In this document: positions 1-7,539 of the stretch, in pieces
Layout of the letters: every line of letters starts with the position of its first letter
How positions within the stretch are numbered: position 1 is the first letter of the stretch
Assembly: GCA_002747015.1 (NCBI GenBank)
Contig: NVXI01000011.1
Coordinates: 1 to 23,494, forward strand
DNA from: Zetaproteobacteria bacterium
GTDB taxonomy: Bacteria > Pseudomonadota > Alphaproteobacteria > Micavibrionales > Micavibrionaceae
Reading direction: 5' to 3'
DNA length: 23,494 nucleotides
Position numbers and translations under genes: made by a program
Notes under the pieces: model-generated
Seen by the model: the letters and a program-made list of their open reading frames with translations, nothing else
Database searches by the model: none
Told to the model about the DNA's origin: nothing

Positions 1-54
1 CATCTTAAATTAGCTGCTTAATATTTAACTTAATCAGAAGCCAAAACCTCCTGA

Positions 55-165
55 TCATATTAGACCTATATGTCTCAAATCATTTGACGACGGACAACCA
101 GAATGTGCAAAAGTAACAAGCTCATCATAGCTATAGCTAGATTTTTGCTCGAATTTTTCCTTCAT
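55..165 (-). CDS. Small 36-codon ORF, possible remnant of a fabA-like gene
   Basis: A short minus-strand frame starts at ATG 165, about seven bases after an AGAGG-like ribosome site, and ends at TGA 55-57. It encodes 36 residues. Residues 9-21 (SSYSYDELVTFAH) recall the N-terminus of FabA-type 3-hydroxyacyl-ACP dehydratases, which begin with a similar Y-x-Y-D-E-L stretch. The FabA continuation rich in prolines (LPxPPML) is absent, and all that follows is stops. I infer either a decayed gene start or an unrelated small peptide. Similarity is judged from memory over only about 13 residues, so the call is weak. It is transcribed away from nrdD and shares the same upstream region. Confidence 0.25.
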   Translation of the reverse strand: MKEKFEQKSSYSYDELVTFAHSGCPSSNDLRHIGLI

Positions 166-229
166 AATATAAGCCTCTTAATACGTCATCACATGAACCT
201 CTTTGTACGGTACTTTTAAAAAAACGTTA

Positions 230-243
230 TTGATCTAGGTCAA
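230..243 (+). promoter_or_regulatory. FNR/Anr-type binding site, distal
   Basis: TTGATCTAGGTCAA matches the FNR consensus TTGAT-N4-ATCAA at 9 of 10 defined positions. It is centred at 236.5, which is 78 bp upstream of the second site. An AT-rich TATATA stretch (286-291) lies about where a -10 would sit for activation from -61.5, so it may drive a second start or help the proximal site. Confidence 0.6.
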
Positions 244-307
244 CAATCAAAATTTATACTTCAATCTCGGTATTGCATAATCAATATATAAAAAGTATTG
301 AAGAGAA

Positions 308-321
308 TTGACCTAAGTCAA
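308..321 (+). promoter_or_regulatory. FNR/Anr-type binding site, proximal
   Basis: TTGACCTAAGTCAA is a symmetric FNR-type site differing from TTGAT-N4-ATCAA at one position in each half. It is centred at 314.5. The -10-like TATAAC at 345-350 predicts transcription starting near 356, which puts this site at about -41.5, the classic position for class II FNR activation. FNR-type regulators bind such sites when oxygen is absent. Confidence 0.6.
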
Positions 322-328
322 ACAGAAC

Positions 329-344
329 ACACCACATGTAGTGG
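329..344 (+). promoter_or_regulatory. NrdR box 1 (candidate)
   Basis: ACACCACATGTAGTGG fits the NrdR consensus ACACWATATATWGTGT at 12 of 16 positions. It lies between the proximal FNR-type site and the -10 element. NrdR is the ATP/dATP-sensing repressor of ribonucleotide reductase genes and normally binds two boxes about three helical turns apart. The partner box is centred 33 bp downstream. Confidence 0.5.
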
Positions 345-350
345 TATAAC
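345..350 (+). promoter_or_regulatory. -10 element of the nrdDG promoter
   Basis: TATAAC matches the TATAAT consensus at five of six positions. No good -35 is present at the expected place. The proximal FNR-type site occupies that position, as expected for an activator-dependent promoter. Predicted start is near 356. Confidence 0.45.
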
Positions 351-361
351 AACTCCATCAA

Positions 362-377
362 ACACAACATACTGTGT
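362..377 (+). promoter_or_regulatory. NrdR box 2 (candidate)
   Basis: ACACAACATACTGTGT matches the NrdR consensus at 14 of 16 positions and has perfect ACAC/GTGT ends. It lies just downstream of the predicted start, so a pair of NrdR tetramers on both boxes would bracket the -10 element and block transcription. Confidence 0.65.
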
Positions 378-437
378 TTTATCGGAAATCCTTCCACCCC
401 TAAATTACATTTAAGATAATAAAAACAGGAGCCTACC

Positions 438-2417
438 ATGACAAATATTGCCGCCCTTAAATCCACAACATCAAATGCAACTGACCCACTATTCAGCGGT
501 ACAGATGTAAACTGTTCGGCGGCCGTTAATGAGTATATTTCTGGAACAGACTGGCGCATTAAAGCCAACGCCAACACAGGATATTCCAACGCCGGACTTA
601 TCAATAATGTTGCAGGCAAGGTCATCGCAAATTTTTGGCTGGATGAAATCTACAGCCCGGAAGAAGGCATCGCGCACCGCAAGGCAGACATTCATATTCA
701 TGATCTGGATTGTCTTACAGGATACTGCGCTGGCTGGTCTTTACGTGCATTATTAAACGAAGGATTTAACGGTGTTGATGGGCGCGTTTCTTCTCGTCCC
801 CCAAAACATTTCCGTGAAGCCTTGGGCCAAATGAGCAACTTCCTTGGTATCTTGCAATCCGAATGGGCCGGCGCTCAGGCATTCAGCAGTTTTGACACTT
901 ATCTTGCACCTTATGTATTTTTAGATAATTTATCTTACAAGGAAATCAAAAAAGCCATCCGCCAATTTGTCTATAATTTAAACGTTCCCGCACGTTGGGG
1001 GCAATCACCCTTTACCAATATAACTCTTGATATTACTGTGCCAGACGATCTACAAAACCAAATCCCGACATACGATAATCTACACCTATTTAAGGGTCTG
1101 GATAATGATGATTTACTTAAAATCGCACAACAACGTGATTTAGGAATCCGCACGCTTGAAGACTTAACATTCAAACATTTTTTGCCGGAAATGGATCTCA
1201 TTAATATTGCCTATTATGACGTCATGACCGAAGGTGATTCCAGTGGCCAACCTTTCACCTTTCCGATCCCAACAGTAAACATTACAGAAGATTTTGATTG
1301 GGACTCAAAAGTCGCACAAGCTATTTTTGAAAACACCGCCAAAGTTGGAAGCTCTTACTTTCAAAACTTTGTCGGCAGCCAATGGATGACAGATGAAAAT
1401 GGTAACCGCGTACGCAATCCTGAAGCCTACAGCCCTGGCGCGGTGCGTTCTATGTGTTGCCGACTTCAGCTGGATCTACGCGAACTTCTCAAACGTGGAA
1501 ATGGCCTGTTTGGATCGGCGGAAATGACAGGATCACTTGGCGTGGTCACAATAAATATGGCACGATTAGGCTATCGCTTTAAGGGAGACTACGAAGGATT
1601 AATTGCAGAGGTTGGTCGTTTAATGGACATATCCCAATCAACACTAGAGAAAAAACGTGCATTTGTTCAAAAAATGTATGATCGTGGCCTATACCCTTAC
1701 ACCGCACGTTATCTACCTTTCCTACGCAACCATTTCTCTACAATTGGCGTAAATGGCATGAATGAAATGGTTCGTAATTTTACAGATGACCAACATGATA
1801 TTACGGATGAAAATGGTGTAACAATGGCCATCAAAATCCTTGATTTCATGCGAGATCGCATGGTCGAATATCAGGAAGAATCAGGAAACCTCTATAATTT
1901 GGAAGCGACACCAGCAGAAGGCACTACGTATCGTTTCGCAAAAGAAGACCTCAAACATTATCCTGAGATTCTTCAGGCTGGGTGCGACGAAAATATATAC
2001 TACACCAATTCATCACAAATTCCGGCAGGCCACACAGATGACCCGTTCGAAGCCTTAGAACTACAAAACAAGTTACAATGCAAATATACAGGCGGTACAG
2101 TGTTGCACCTTTATATGGGTGAGAAACTTTCTTCTTCTGATGCCTGTAAACGATTTGTTAAAAAGGTAATCGAGAACTACCAACTCCCCTACATCACCAT
2201 CACCCCTGTTTTCTCAACATGCGAAACACACGGATATTTGAAAGGAGAACAACCAGAATGCCCTACCTGTGGAGAGGAAACCAATGTATGGACCCGCGTT
2301 ATGGGTTATTTCCGTCCTGTCAAAAGCTTCAATAAAGGCAAAAAAGGTGAGCATAAAGAGCGCCAGCACTTTCTTGAGCGCCGCATTGAATCTGCAGATT
2401 TATTTGAGGATGCATAA
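438..2417 (+). CDS. nrdD: Anaerobic (class III) ribonucleoside-triphosphate reductase
   Basis: This glycyl-radical enzyme makes deoxynucleotides from ribonucleoside triphosphates without oxygen. The 659-residue protein starts at ATG 438 behind AGGAG (427-431). The C-terminus carries the glycyl-radical motif RVMGYFRP with Gly near 623. Before it lies a zinc-knuckle-like pattern C-x2-H-x9-C-x2-C at about 595-611. Adjacent Cys340-Cys341 (SMCCRLQ) are candidates for active-site thiols. The roughly 100-residue N-terminal ATP-cone found in E. coli NrdD (712 residues) is missing, so dATP feedback through a cone is not expected. nrdG follows after 2 bases. Upstream FNR- and NrdR-type sites suggest induction by anoxia and repression by dATP-loaded NrdR. 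Family assignment is firm; which thiol reductant is used is not settled. Confidence 0.95.
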   Translation: MTNIAALKSTTSNATDPLFSGTDVNCSAAVNEYISGTDWRIKANANTGYSNAGLINNVAGKVIANFWLDEIYSPEEGIAHRKADIHIHDLDCLTGYCAGWSLRALLNEGFNGVDGRVSSRPPKHFREALGQMSNFLGILQSEWAGAQAFSSFDTYLAPYVFLDNLSYKEIKKAIRQFVYNLNVPARWGQSPFTNITLDITVPDDLQNQIPTYDNLHLFKGLDNDDLLKIAQQRDLGIRTLEDLTFKHFLPEMDLINIAYYDVMTEGDSSGQPFTFPIPTVNITEDFDWDSKVAQAIFENTAKVGSSYFQNFVGSQWMTDENGNRVRNPEAYSPGAVRSMCCRLQLDLRELLKRGNGLFGSAEMTGSLGVVTINMARLGYRFKGDYEGLIAEVGRLMDISQSTLEKKRAFVQKMYDRGLYPYTARYLPFLRNHFSTIGVNGMNEMVRNFTDDQHDITDENGVTMAIKILDFMRDRMVEYQEESGNLYNLEATPAEGTTYRFAKEDLKHYPEILQAGCDENIYYTNSSQIPAGHTDDPFEALELQNKLQCKYTGGTVLHLYMGEKLSSSDACKRFVKKVIENYQLPYITITPVFSTCETHGYLKGEQPECPTCGEETNVWTRVMGYFRPVKSFNKGKKGEHKERQHFLERRIESADLFEDA

Positions 2418-2419
2418 AA

Positions 2420-3160
2420 ATGCCTGAAAATTTTAGCCACCCCCACGCCGCGGGGGGTGGCAAAAAAATTACCCTGCCCATCTATGATGTCACGCCCTTC
2501 ACTATGTTAGACTTCCCGGGAAAATGCGCCGCGATCATTTGGTTTTCAGGCTGTAACATGCGCTGTGGCTATTGCCACAATCCACAAATCGTTAAAGGGA
2601 AAGGCACACAAAATATTGATAATGTTTTAGAGTTTCTCAAAAAACGTCAGAACCTGTTAGATGGAATCGTTCTTTCTGGCGGTGAAGCTTCAATCTATAC
2701 GGAACTACCCAATTTTGTTCGTAAAGTTAAAGACATGGGTTATGCCATCAAACTTGATACAAATGGCACACGCCCTGATGTCATCCTTGATTTTTTAGAT
2801 CATAATTTACTGGATTATGTCGCACTGGATTACAAATCCCCGCCAGAAAAATTCAAAACCGTAACAGGCATTGATAAGTTTAAAGATTTTGAAAAAACAC
2901 TAGATATATTATGTACACAAAATACTGTCCCATTTGAAATTCGTACCACCGTTCATACGGCATTAATGAATGAACAAGATGTTGAATCTATTATTAACGA
3001 CCTTGATCAACGCCAATATAAAGGCACATTTTATATCCAGAACTACATTAATAACGGTGGCCCAACACTGGCGTTCCTTCCCAAACAAACACACGAACTA
3101 AACACAAATGCCTTTTCACAGAAACAAGGTTTTTTAATTGAATTTCGAAATTTTTCTTAA
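2420..3160 (+). CDS. nrdG: Anaerobic ribonucleotide reductase activating protein (radical SAM)
   Basis: NrdG uses a 4Fe-4S cluster and S-adenosylmethionine to place the glycyl radical on NrdD. The cluster motif CNMRCGYC (C-x3-C-x2-C) sits at about residues 46-53, followed by the SAM-binding GGE in LSGGEAS near 93. The protein has 246 residues, somewhat longer than E. coli NrdG (154), and resembles the longer pyruvate-formate-lyase-activase-like NrdG group. Conserved sequence begins around residue 20 (PIYDVTPFTMLDFPGK). The first 19 residues are an extension encoded partly by a GC-rich perfect hairpin (2436-2461). The start 2 bases after nrdD implies translational coupling. A downstream start cannot be excluded, but no ATG lies between residue 1 and the conserved block. 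Confidence 0.9.
   Translation: MPENFSHPHAAGGGKKITLPIYDVTPFTMLDFPGKCAAIIWFSGCNMRCGYCHNPQIVKGKGTQNIDNVLEFLKKRQNLLDGIVLSGGEASIYTELPNFVRKVKDMGYAIKLDTNGTRPDVILDFLDHNLLDYVALDYKSPPEKFKTVTGIDKFKDFEKTLDILCTQNTVPFEIRTTVHTALMNEQDVESIINDLDQRQYKGTFYIQNYINNGGPTLAFLPKQTHELNTNAFSQKQGFLIEFRNFS
2436..2461 (+). repeat. GC-rich perfect hairpin inside the 5' end of nrdG
   Basis: GCCACCCCC (2436-2444) is perfectly complementary to GGGGGTGGC (2453-2461), leaving an 8-base loop that can itself form CG pairs. It begins 16 bases after the nrdG start codon and encodes the stretch HPHAAGGGK. Its base composition is unlike the AT-rich surroundings. It has no T-run, so it is not a terminator. It may slow translation of nrdG, or be a small palindromic element inserted in frame. 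Confidence 0.7.
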
Positions 3161-3255
3161 TTCAGATCAAGAAAAGTAAGCCTTAAACTATTTCAAGAGG
3201 ATGATATATCCACAGGACGCTACCCGTCTTTGCCCACATAGACAGACAAAACCTC

Positions 3256-3270
3256 ACAATAATTTATTGT
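3256..3270. repeat. AT-rich inverted repeat between convergent nrdG and prpD
   Basis: ACAATAATTTATTGT is a perfect 7-1-7 palindrome in the 148-base gap where nrdG and prpD converge. There is no GC-rich stem or T-run, so it is at best a weak terminator. I see no strong terminator for either operon here. Confidence 0.35.
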
Positions 3271-3308
3271 ATCTTGAGCATTAACAGCGACTATTAAGTT
3301 AAGAATAC

Positions 3309-4763
3309 TTAAGATTCCGGTAAGGCCAAAGCCTCCATAAATGTGGTAACATTTACATCCCCAAGAGCGCCTTGATCTTGGCACATCGAAATAATGTTAT
3401 TGGCCTGCTCGGCACCATAATACTGCTTTATGTTTTGTTCAAATTTCGCCTCCAGCAAAGGTATGCCCTCGGCGCGTCTACGCTTGTGACCGACTGGATA
3501 TTCAATTTCAATTTTATCGCTTTGACTGCCATCCTTGAACATAATTTGCATTGCATTCGCGATGGAACGCTTATCCGGATCATTATATTCCGCGCTGTAA
3601 CGAGGGGTTTCTATCACCTCCATCTTCGAACGAAGCAGTTCGATATTTGGATCACTGGCAACATCATCCTCATAATCCTCTGCCACTAAATCCCCCTTTA
3701 ATAAGCCTATCGCCACCATATATTGCAAACAATGATCGCGATCTGCCGGATTATGTAATGGTCCAGTTTTCGAGATAATTCGAATGGCTGCTTCATGCGT
3801 ATAAAGAACAATTTTTTCAATATTATCCAACCGGTTTTTAATGTGCGGTGATAGTTTAATCGCACATTCCACAGCTGTCTGAGAATGGAACTCCGCCGGG
3901 TATGAAATTTTAAATAAAATTTGCTCCATAACATAAGAACCGTATGGACGTTGGAATTTAAACTCTTTGCCTCCGAAAAGAACATCATAGAATCCCCATG
4001 TTGGCGCCGTTAATGCCGTTGGATATCCCATTTCACCTGCCATAACAATTTGCGCCAATCGCACCGCGCGACTGGTTGCATCGCCCGCAGCCCAACTTTT
4101 TCTTGGGCCTGCATTAGGCGCATGCCGATATGTACGCAAAGCTTGCCCATCAAGCCACGCATGTGAAACCGCATCTATAATTTGATCCCGAGAGCCACCA
4201 AGCATCTGCGTAACAACCGTAGTAGATGCCACCTTCACAAGAACAACATGATCTAACCCAACACGGTTAAAACTATTCTCCAGCGCAAGACACCCCTGTA
4301 TTTCATGGGCCTTAATCATCGCGGTTAGGACATCACGCATGTTTAAACCGTCACGCCCCTGCGCCTGCGCAACACGACTTAGATAATCAGCCACCGCCAG
4401 AATTGCCCCTAAATTATCTGATGGGTGCCCCCATTCTGCGGCCAGCCATGTATCATTATAATCGAGCCACCGGACCATACAGCCAATATCAAATGCCGCC
4501 TTTACAGGGTCAAGTTCATAAGCTGTACCGGGAACCCGCACCCCATTAGGCACAGTTGTTCCGGCCACAATTGGGCCTAATAATTTTGTACATGCGGGAA
4601 AGTTAAGGGCAAGTATCCCGCAGCCCAACGTATCCTTCAAACAATACCATGCCGTTTCATACGCCAGATCACTTGTTATTTCGTAATTAATGACATAATC
4701 CGCAATATCCACAATCACCTGATCAAAATCAGGCCTCTTGCTGTTTTCGACATTCGCACTCAT
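3309..4763 (-). CDS. prpD: 2-Methylcitrate dehydratase (MmgE/PrpD family)
   Basis: PrpD dehydrates 2-methylcitrate to 2-methyl-cis-aconitate in the methylcitrate cycle for propionyl-CoA. The protein is 484 residues, essentially the length of E. coli PrpD (483), and alignable by eye along its whole length. The N-terminal part carries the family stretch [19 protein letters not shown] at about residues 119-137. It is the last gene of the operon, 9 bases after prpC, with GGGAG as ribosome site. No acnD/prpF pair is present in the window, so a standard PrpD plus an aconitase elsewhere would rehydrate the product. Confidence 0.95.
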   Translation of the reverse strand: MSANVENSKRPDFDQVIVDIADYVINYEITSDLAYETAWYCLKDTLGCGILALNFPACTKLLGPIVAGTTVPNGVRVPGTAYELDPVKAAFDIGCMVRWLDYNDTWLAAEWGHPSDNLGAILAVADYLSRVAQAQGRDGLNMRDVLTAMIKAHEIQGCLALENSFNRVGLDHVVLVKVASTTVVTQMLGGSRDQIIDAVSHAWLDGQALRTYRHAPNAGPRKSWAAGDATSRAVRLAQIVMAGEMGYPTALTAPTWGFYDVLFGGKEFKFQRPYGSYVMEQILFKISYPAEFHSQTAVECAIKLSPHIKNRLDNIEKIVLYTHEAAIRIISKTGPLHNPADRDHCLQYMVAIGLLKGDLVAEDYEDDVASDPNIELLRSKMEVIETPRYSAEYNDPDKRSIANAMQIMFKDGSQSDKIEIEYPVGHKRRRAEGIPLLEAKFEQNIKQYYGAEQANNIISMCQDQGALGDVNVTTFMEALALPES

Positions 4764-4772
4764 GCTTACTCC

Positions 4773-5885
4773 CTATCTATCTTCCAACTGAACAAACGCA
4801 AGACCCTCAAGGCCTGTGTAATCTGCGGATGGTCTAATTAATTTATTATTTCCTCGCTGCTCAATAATATGCGCAGCCCACCCTGAAATACGGGACATCA
4901 CAAAAATTGGCGTAAATAATGGCGTTGGAATACCCATCATATGATAAACAGACGCACTATAGAAATCGAGATTCGGGAATAGATTTTTTTCCTCCTTCAT
5001 CACTGTTTCTATTGCCTCCGACACTTCATAAAGGCTGGAACGATCAGCGGCTTCACACAATGTTTTAGACCATTTCTTAATCACACGATTACGCGGATCG
5101 GCCTCAGTATAAACACGGTGTCCGAACCCCATTATCAGTTCCTTATCAGCCAACATTTTAGTAACCATTCTAGTGGCTTCATCTGCATTATCAAACTTAG
5201 AAATCAGCTCCATAGCCGCTTCATTAGCCCCACCATGAAGAGGCCCGCGCAATGCACCAATTCCACCAACAACCGCAGAATAAAAATCAGAAAGCGTTGA
5301 TGCTATTGTTCTTGCAGTAAAAGTAGAAGCATTAAATTCGTGCTCCGCATATAAAATAAGGGAAACATTCATCGCCTTAATATGTAACTTGGAAGGCTTT
5401 TTCTGATGTAGCAATGTTAGGAAATGCTCAGCTATACTCTTTGCCGAATTAGAACATCCTATACATTTATTTTCATTCGGTAATGTCCACCAATATGTAA
5501 GGATTACAGGAAAAGTAGCAAGCAGCCTCTTTGTGATTTCATATTGATTATGTTCCGCTCCTTCAGCCTCAATAGTGCCCAAAAAAGAAACAGCTGTGCG
5601 CAAAACATCCATTGGATGCGCATCCTTTGGGATGCGATCAAGCACATCTTTTAAAGATTGCGGCAACTCACGCATAGAAATCAAATCAGACGTAAATGCA
5701 TCTAGCTCACCTTGAGTTGGAAGCTTGCCATATAGCAACAAATAAGCAACTTCCTCAAACACGCAATGCTCTGCCAAACCATAAATGCTATAACCACAAT
5801 ATTCTAGATTATGTGCACCACCAGCCGCAGAAATAGATGTTTCCCCCGCAACAATACCCGCCAAGCCTGCATTATCATTAGACAT
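4773..5885 (-). CDS. prpC: 2-Methylcitrate synthase
   Basis: PrpC condenses propionyl-CoA with oxaloacetate. The 370-residue protein belongs to the citrate synthase fold and has the short form typical of PrpC. The catalytic triad is visible as His217 (PLHGGANEA), His256 (GFGHRVY) and Asp307 (NLDFYSASV). The N-terminal GLAGIVAGETSIS is characteristic of PrpC and related short citrate synthases. The start lies 1 base after the prpB stop, with a strong AGGAGG. Operon context with prpB and prpD separates it from ordinary citrate synthase. Confidence 0.95.
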   Translation of the reverse strand: MSNDNAGLAGIVAGETSISAAGGAHNLEYCGYSIYGLAEHCVFEEVAYLLLYGKLPTQGELDAFTSDLISMRELPQSLKDVLDRIPKDAHPMDVLRTAVSFLGTIEAEGAEHNQYEITKRLLATFPVILTYWWTLPNENKCIGCSNSAKSIAEHFLTLLHQKKPSKLHIKAMNVSLILYAEHEFNASTFTARTIASTLSDFYSAVVGGIGALRGPLHGGANEAAMELISKFDNADEATRMVTKMLADKELIMGFGHRVYTEADPRNRVIKKWSKTLCEAADRSSLYEVSEAIETVMKEEKNLFPNLDFYSASVYHMMGIPTPLFTPIFVMSRISGWAAHIIEQRGNNKLIRPSADYTGLEGLAFVQLEDR

Positions 5886-5886
5886 A

Positions 5887-6756
5887 TCAGCCCTCCTGCC
5901 TTAGAAATTTATCAATTTTCTTCTCAAATGTGTGATAATCAAGATAATCATAAAGCTCTTCACGCGTTTGCATCGTCTCGATCACAGATTCTTGGGATCC
6001 CGCAGATAACAACGTTTGATAAACATCCAACGCCACCTTACTCATCGCCCGAAAAGCACTCAAAGGATACAAAGCCATATCAACGCCCGCACCATATAAT
6101 TCGTCTGTCGTGTATAAATCCGTCTTACCAAATTCTGTAATATTGGCCAATAACGGTATACCAATAGCATCCTTAATGTCTCGGTAATGAGATAAATCAG
6201 TCATTGCCTCTGCAAAAATAGCATCCGCGCCACATTGCGCATAATAAGCAGAGCGCTCTATAACCGCATCAAGTCCTTCACTTGCCAAAGCATCACATCG
6301 CGCCATAACAACAAAACTTTCATCTGTCTTCGCCAAGACCGCCTCTTTGATCCGCTCACCCATCTCTTCTTTAGAGACCAAGGTCTTGCCTGGCCTATGT
6401 CCACAACGTTTCTGAGAGACCTGATCCTCCATATGAACTGCAGCGACACCTGCCATTTCCATGGCCTTAATCGTCCCCGCAACATCATCCCAACCCACAT
6501 CAATATCCACCAATAATGGAACATCACTGGCAGCCACTATTCTGCGCGCATCCTCCAAGACATTATCCAGTGTTGTCATCCCCAAATCTGGTAAACCATA
6601 CGAGGCATTTGCAACCCCTGCACCAGATAAATATAATGCTTTATGGCCTGATTTTTCGGCCAGAATCGCGCAATACGCATTGATGGCGCCCACAATTTGC
6701 AAAGGCTTTTCTTGCTCTATTGCTTGGCGAAATTTTGCGCCTGCTGTTTGTGTCAT
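5887..6756 (-). CDS. prpB: 2-Methylisocitrate lyase
   Basis: PrpB splits 2-methylisocitrate into pyruvate and succinate, the last step of the methylcitrate cycle. The 289-residue protein has the lyase signature KRCGHRPGK with catalytic Cys118, and a Mg-binding stretch LLVDIDVGW (Asp85, Asp87). The length matches the family (about 290-296). A good AAGGAGGG precedes ATG 6756. It follows the dehydrogenase gene after 15 bases and is nearly contiguous with prpC, so the three prp genes are clearly one unit. Confidence 0.95.
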   Translation of the reverse strand: MTQTAGAKFRQAIEQEKPLQIVGAINAYCAILAEKSGHKALYLSGAGVANASYGLPDLGMTTLDNVLEDARRIVAASDVPLLVDIDVGWDDVAGTIKAMEMAGVAAVHMEDQVSQKRCGHRPGKTLVSKEEMGERIKEAVLAKTDESFVVMARCDALASEGLDAVIERSAYYAQCGADAIFAEAMTDLSHYRDIKDAIGIPLLANITEFGKTDLYTTDELYGAGVDMALYPLSAFRAMSKVALDVYQTLLSAGSQESVIETMQTREELYDYLDYHTFEKKIDKFLRQEG

Positions 6757-6771
6757 CCAATACCCTCCTTG

Positions 6772-7539
6772 TTATTTTGCCGCCAAACGTGATGCCCCGT
6801 CTAAGCGAATGACTTCTCCATTTAACATTTCATTTTCTATTATATGCATCACTAATGAAGAAAATTCCTGCGGCTGCGCAAAGCGTGGCGGAAACGGTAT
6901 GGTCGCAGTAATAGAATCCTTTATCTCCTCTGAGAGATCATTCATCATTGGTGTTGCCACCGCGCCAGGTGCAATTGCCATCACACGAATTCCAAAGCGC
7001 GCCAGCTCACGCGCAGCAGGCAACGTCATAGCAACAACGCCTCCTTTGGATGCGGCATAGGCCGCTTGTCCGATTTGCCCTTCAAACGCAGCGATAGAGG
7101 CCGTATTTATGATGATACCGCGCTCACCAGAACCTGTGACGATATCAAGAGATGACATAGCGTCCGCGACCAATCGCATTGTATTAAACGTACCAAGAAG
7201 ATTAACCTGAATCACTTGATTAAAAACATCAAGATCGGCTGGGCCATCTTTGCCGACAATCCGCTGCCCACAAAGAATACCTGCGCAATTCACCAAAATA
7301 CGTGCGACACCGTGCTCTGCTTGCGAAATACGTAAGGCTTCAGTCACACTCTGCGCGCTTGTAACATCGCAAGAAACGGCAAACCCGCCTATATCCGCAG
7401 CAACACTCTGCGCTGCTTCACTATCCATATCCCATAAGGAAACAGAACAGCCCGCCTCTGCCAAATCACGCGCCGTCGCAGCGCCAAGACCGCTACCGCC
7501 TCCCGTTACGATTGCTGCTACTCCATTTAAGTTTTTCAT
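6772..7539 (-). CDS. Short-chain dehydrogenase, HSD10-like 3-hydroxyacyl-CoA dehydrogenase
   Basis: This 255-residue NAD(P)-dependent SDR closely resembles human HSD17B10, which oxidises 2-methyl-3-hydroxybutyryl-CoA in isoleucine breakdown. Visible features are the cofactor loop TGGGSGLG (12-19), NCAG (84-87), catalytic Ser148, Tyr161 and Lys165, and the HSD10-like stretches [20 protein letters not shown] and [11 protein letters not shown]. Its start overlaps the thiolase stop by 4 bases (ATGA), so the two are translationally coupled. The neighbouring thiolase and prp genes support 2-methyl-3-hydroxybutyryl-CoA as substrate: the product would be thiolysed to acetyl-CoA and propionyl-CoA. A broader 3-hydroxyacyl-CoA role is possible. 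Confidence 0.88.
   Translation of the reverse strand: MKNLNGVAAIVTGGGSGLGAATARDLAEAGCSVSLWDMDSEAAQSVAADIGGFAVSCDVTSAQSVTEALRISQAEHGVARILVNCAGILCGQRIVGKDGPADLDVFNQVIQVNLLGTFNTMRLVADAMSSLDIVTGSGERGIIINTASIAAFEGQIGQAAYAASKGGVVAMTLPAARELARFGIRVMAIAPGAVATPMMNDLSEEIKDSITATIPFPPRFAQPQEFSSLVMHIIENEMLNGEVIRLDGASRLAAK

Larger units (their letters stand above)
166..437. promoter_or_regulatory. Intergenic regulatory region upstream of nrdDG
   Basis: This gap, together with the doubtful small ORF to its left, holds no convincing gene. From left to right it contains an FNR-type site (230-243), an AT-rich stretch, a second FNR-type site (308-321), an NrdR-type box (329-344), a -10 element (345-350), a second NrdR-type box (362-377) and the nrdD ribosome site AGGAG (427-431). 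The sites are listed separately. Confidence 0.6.
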
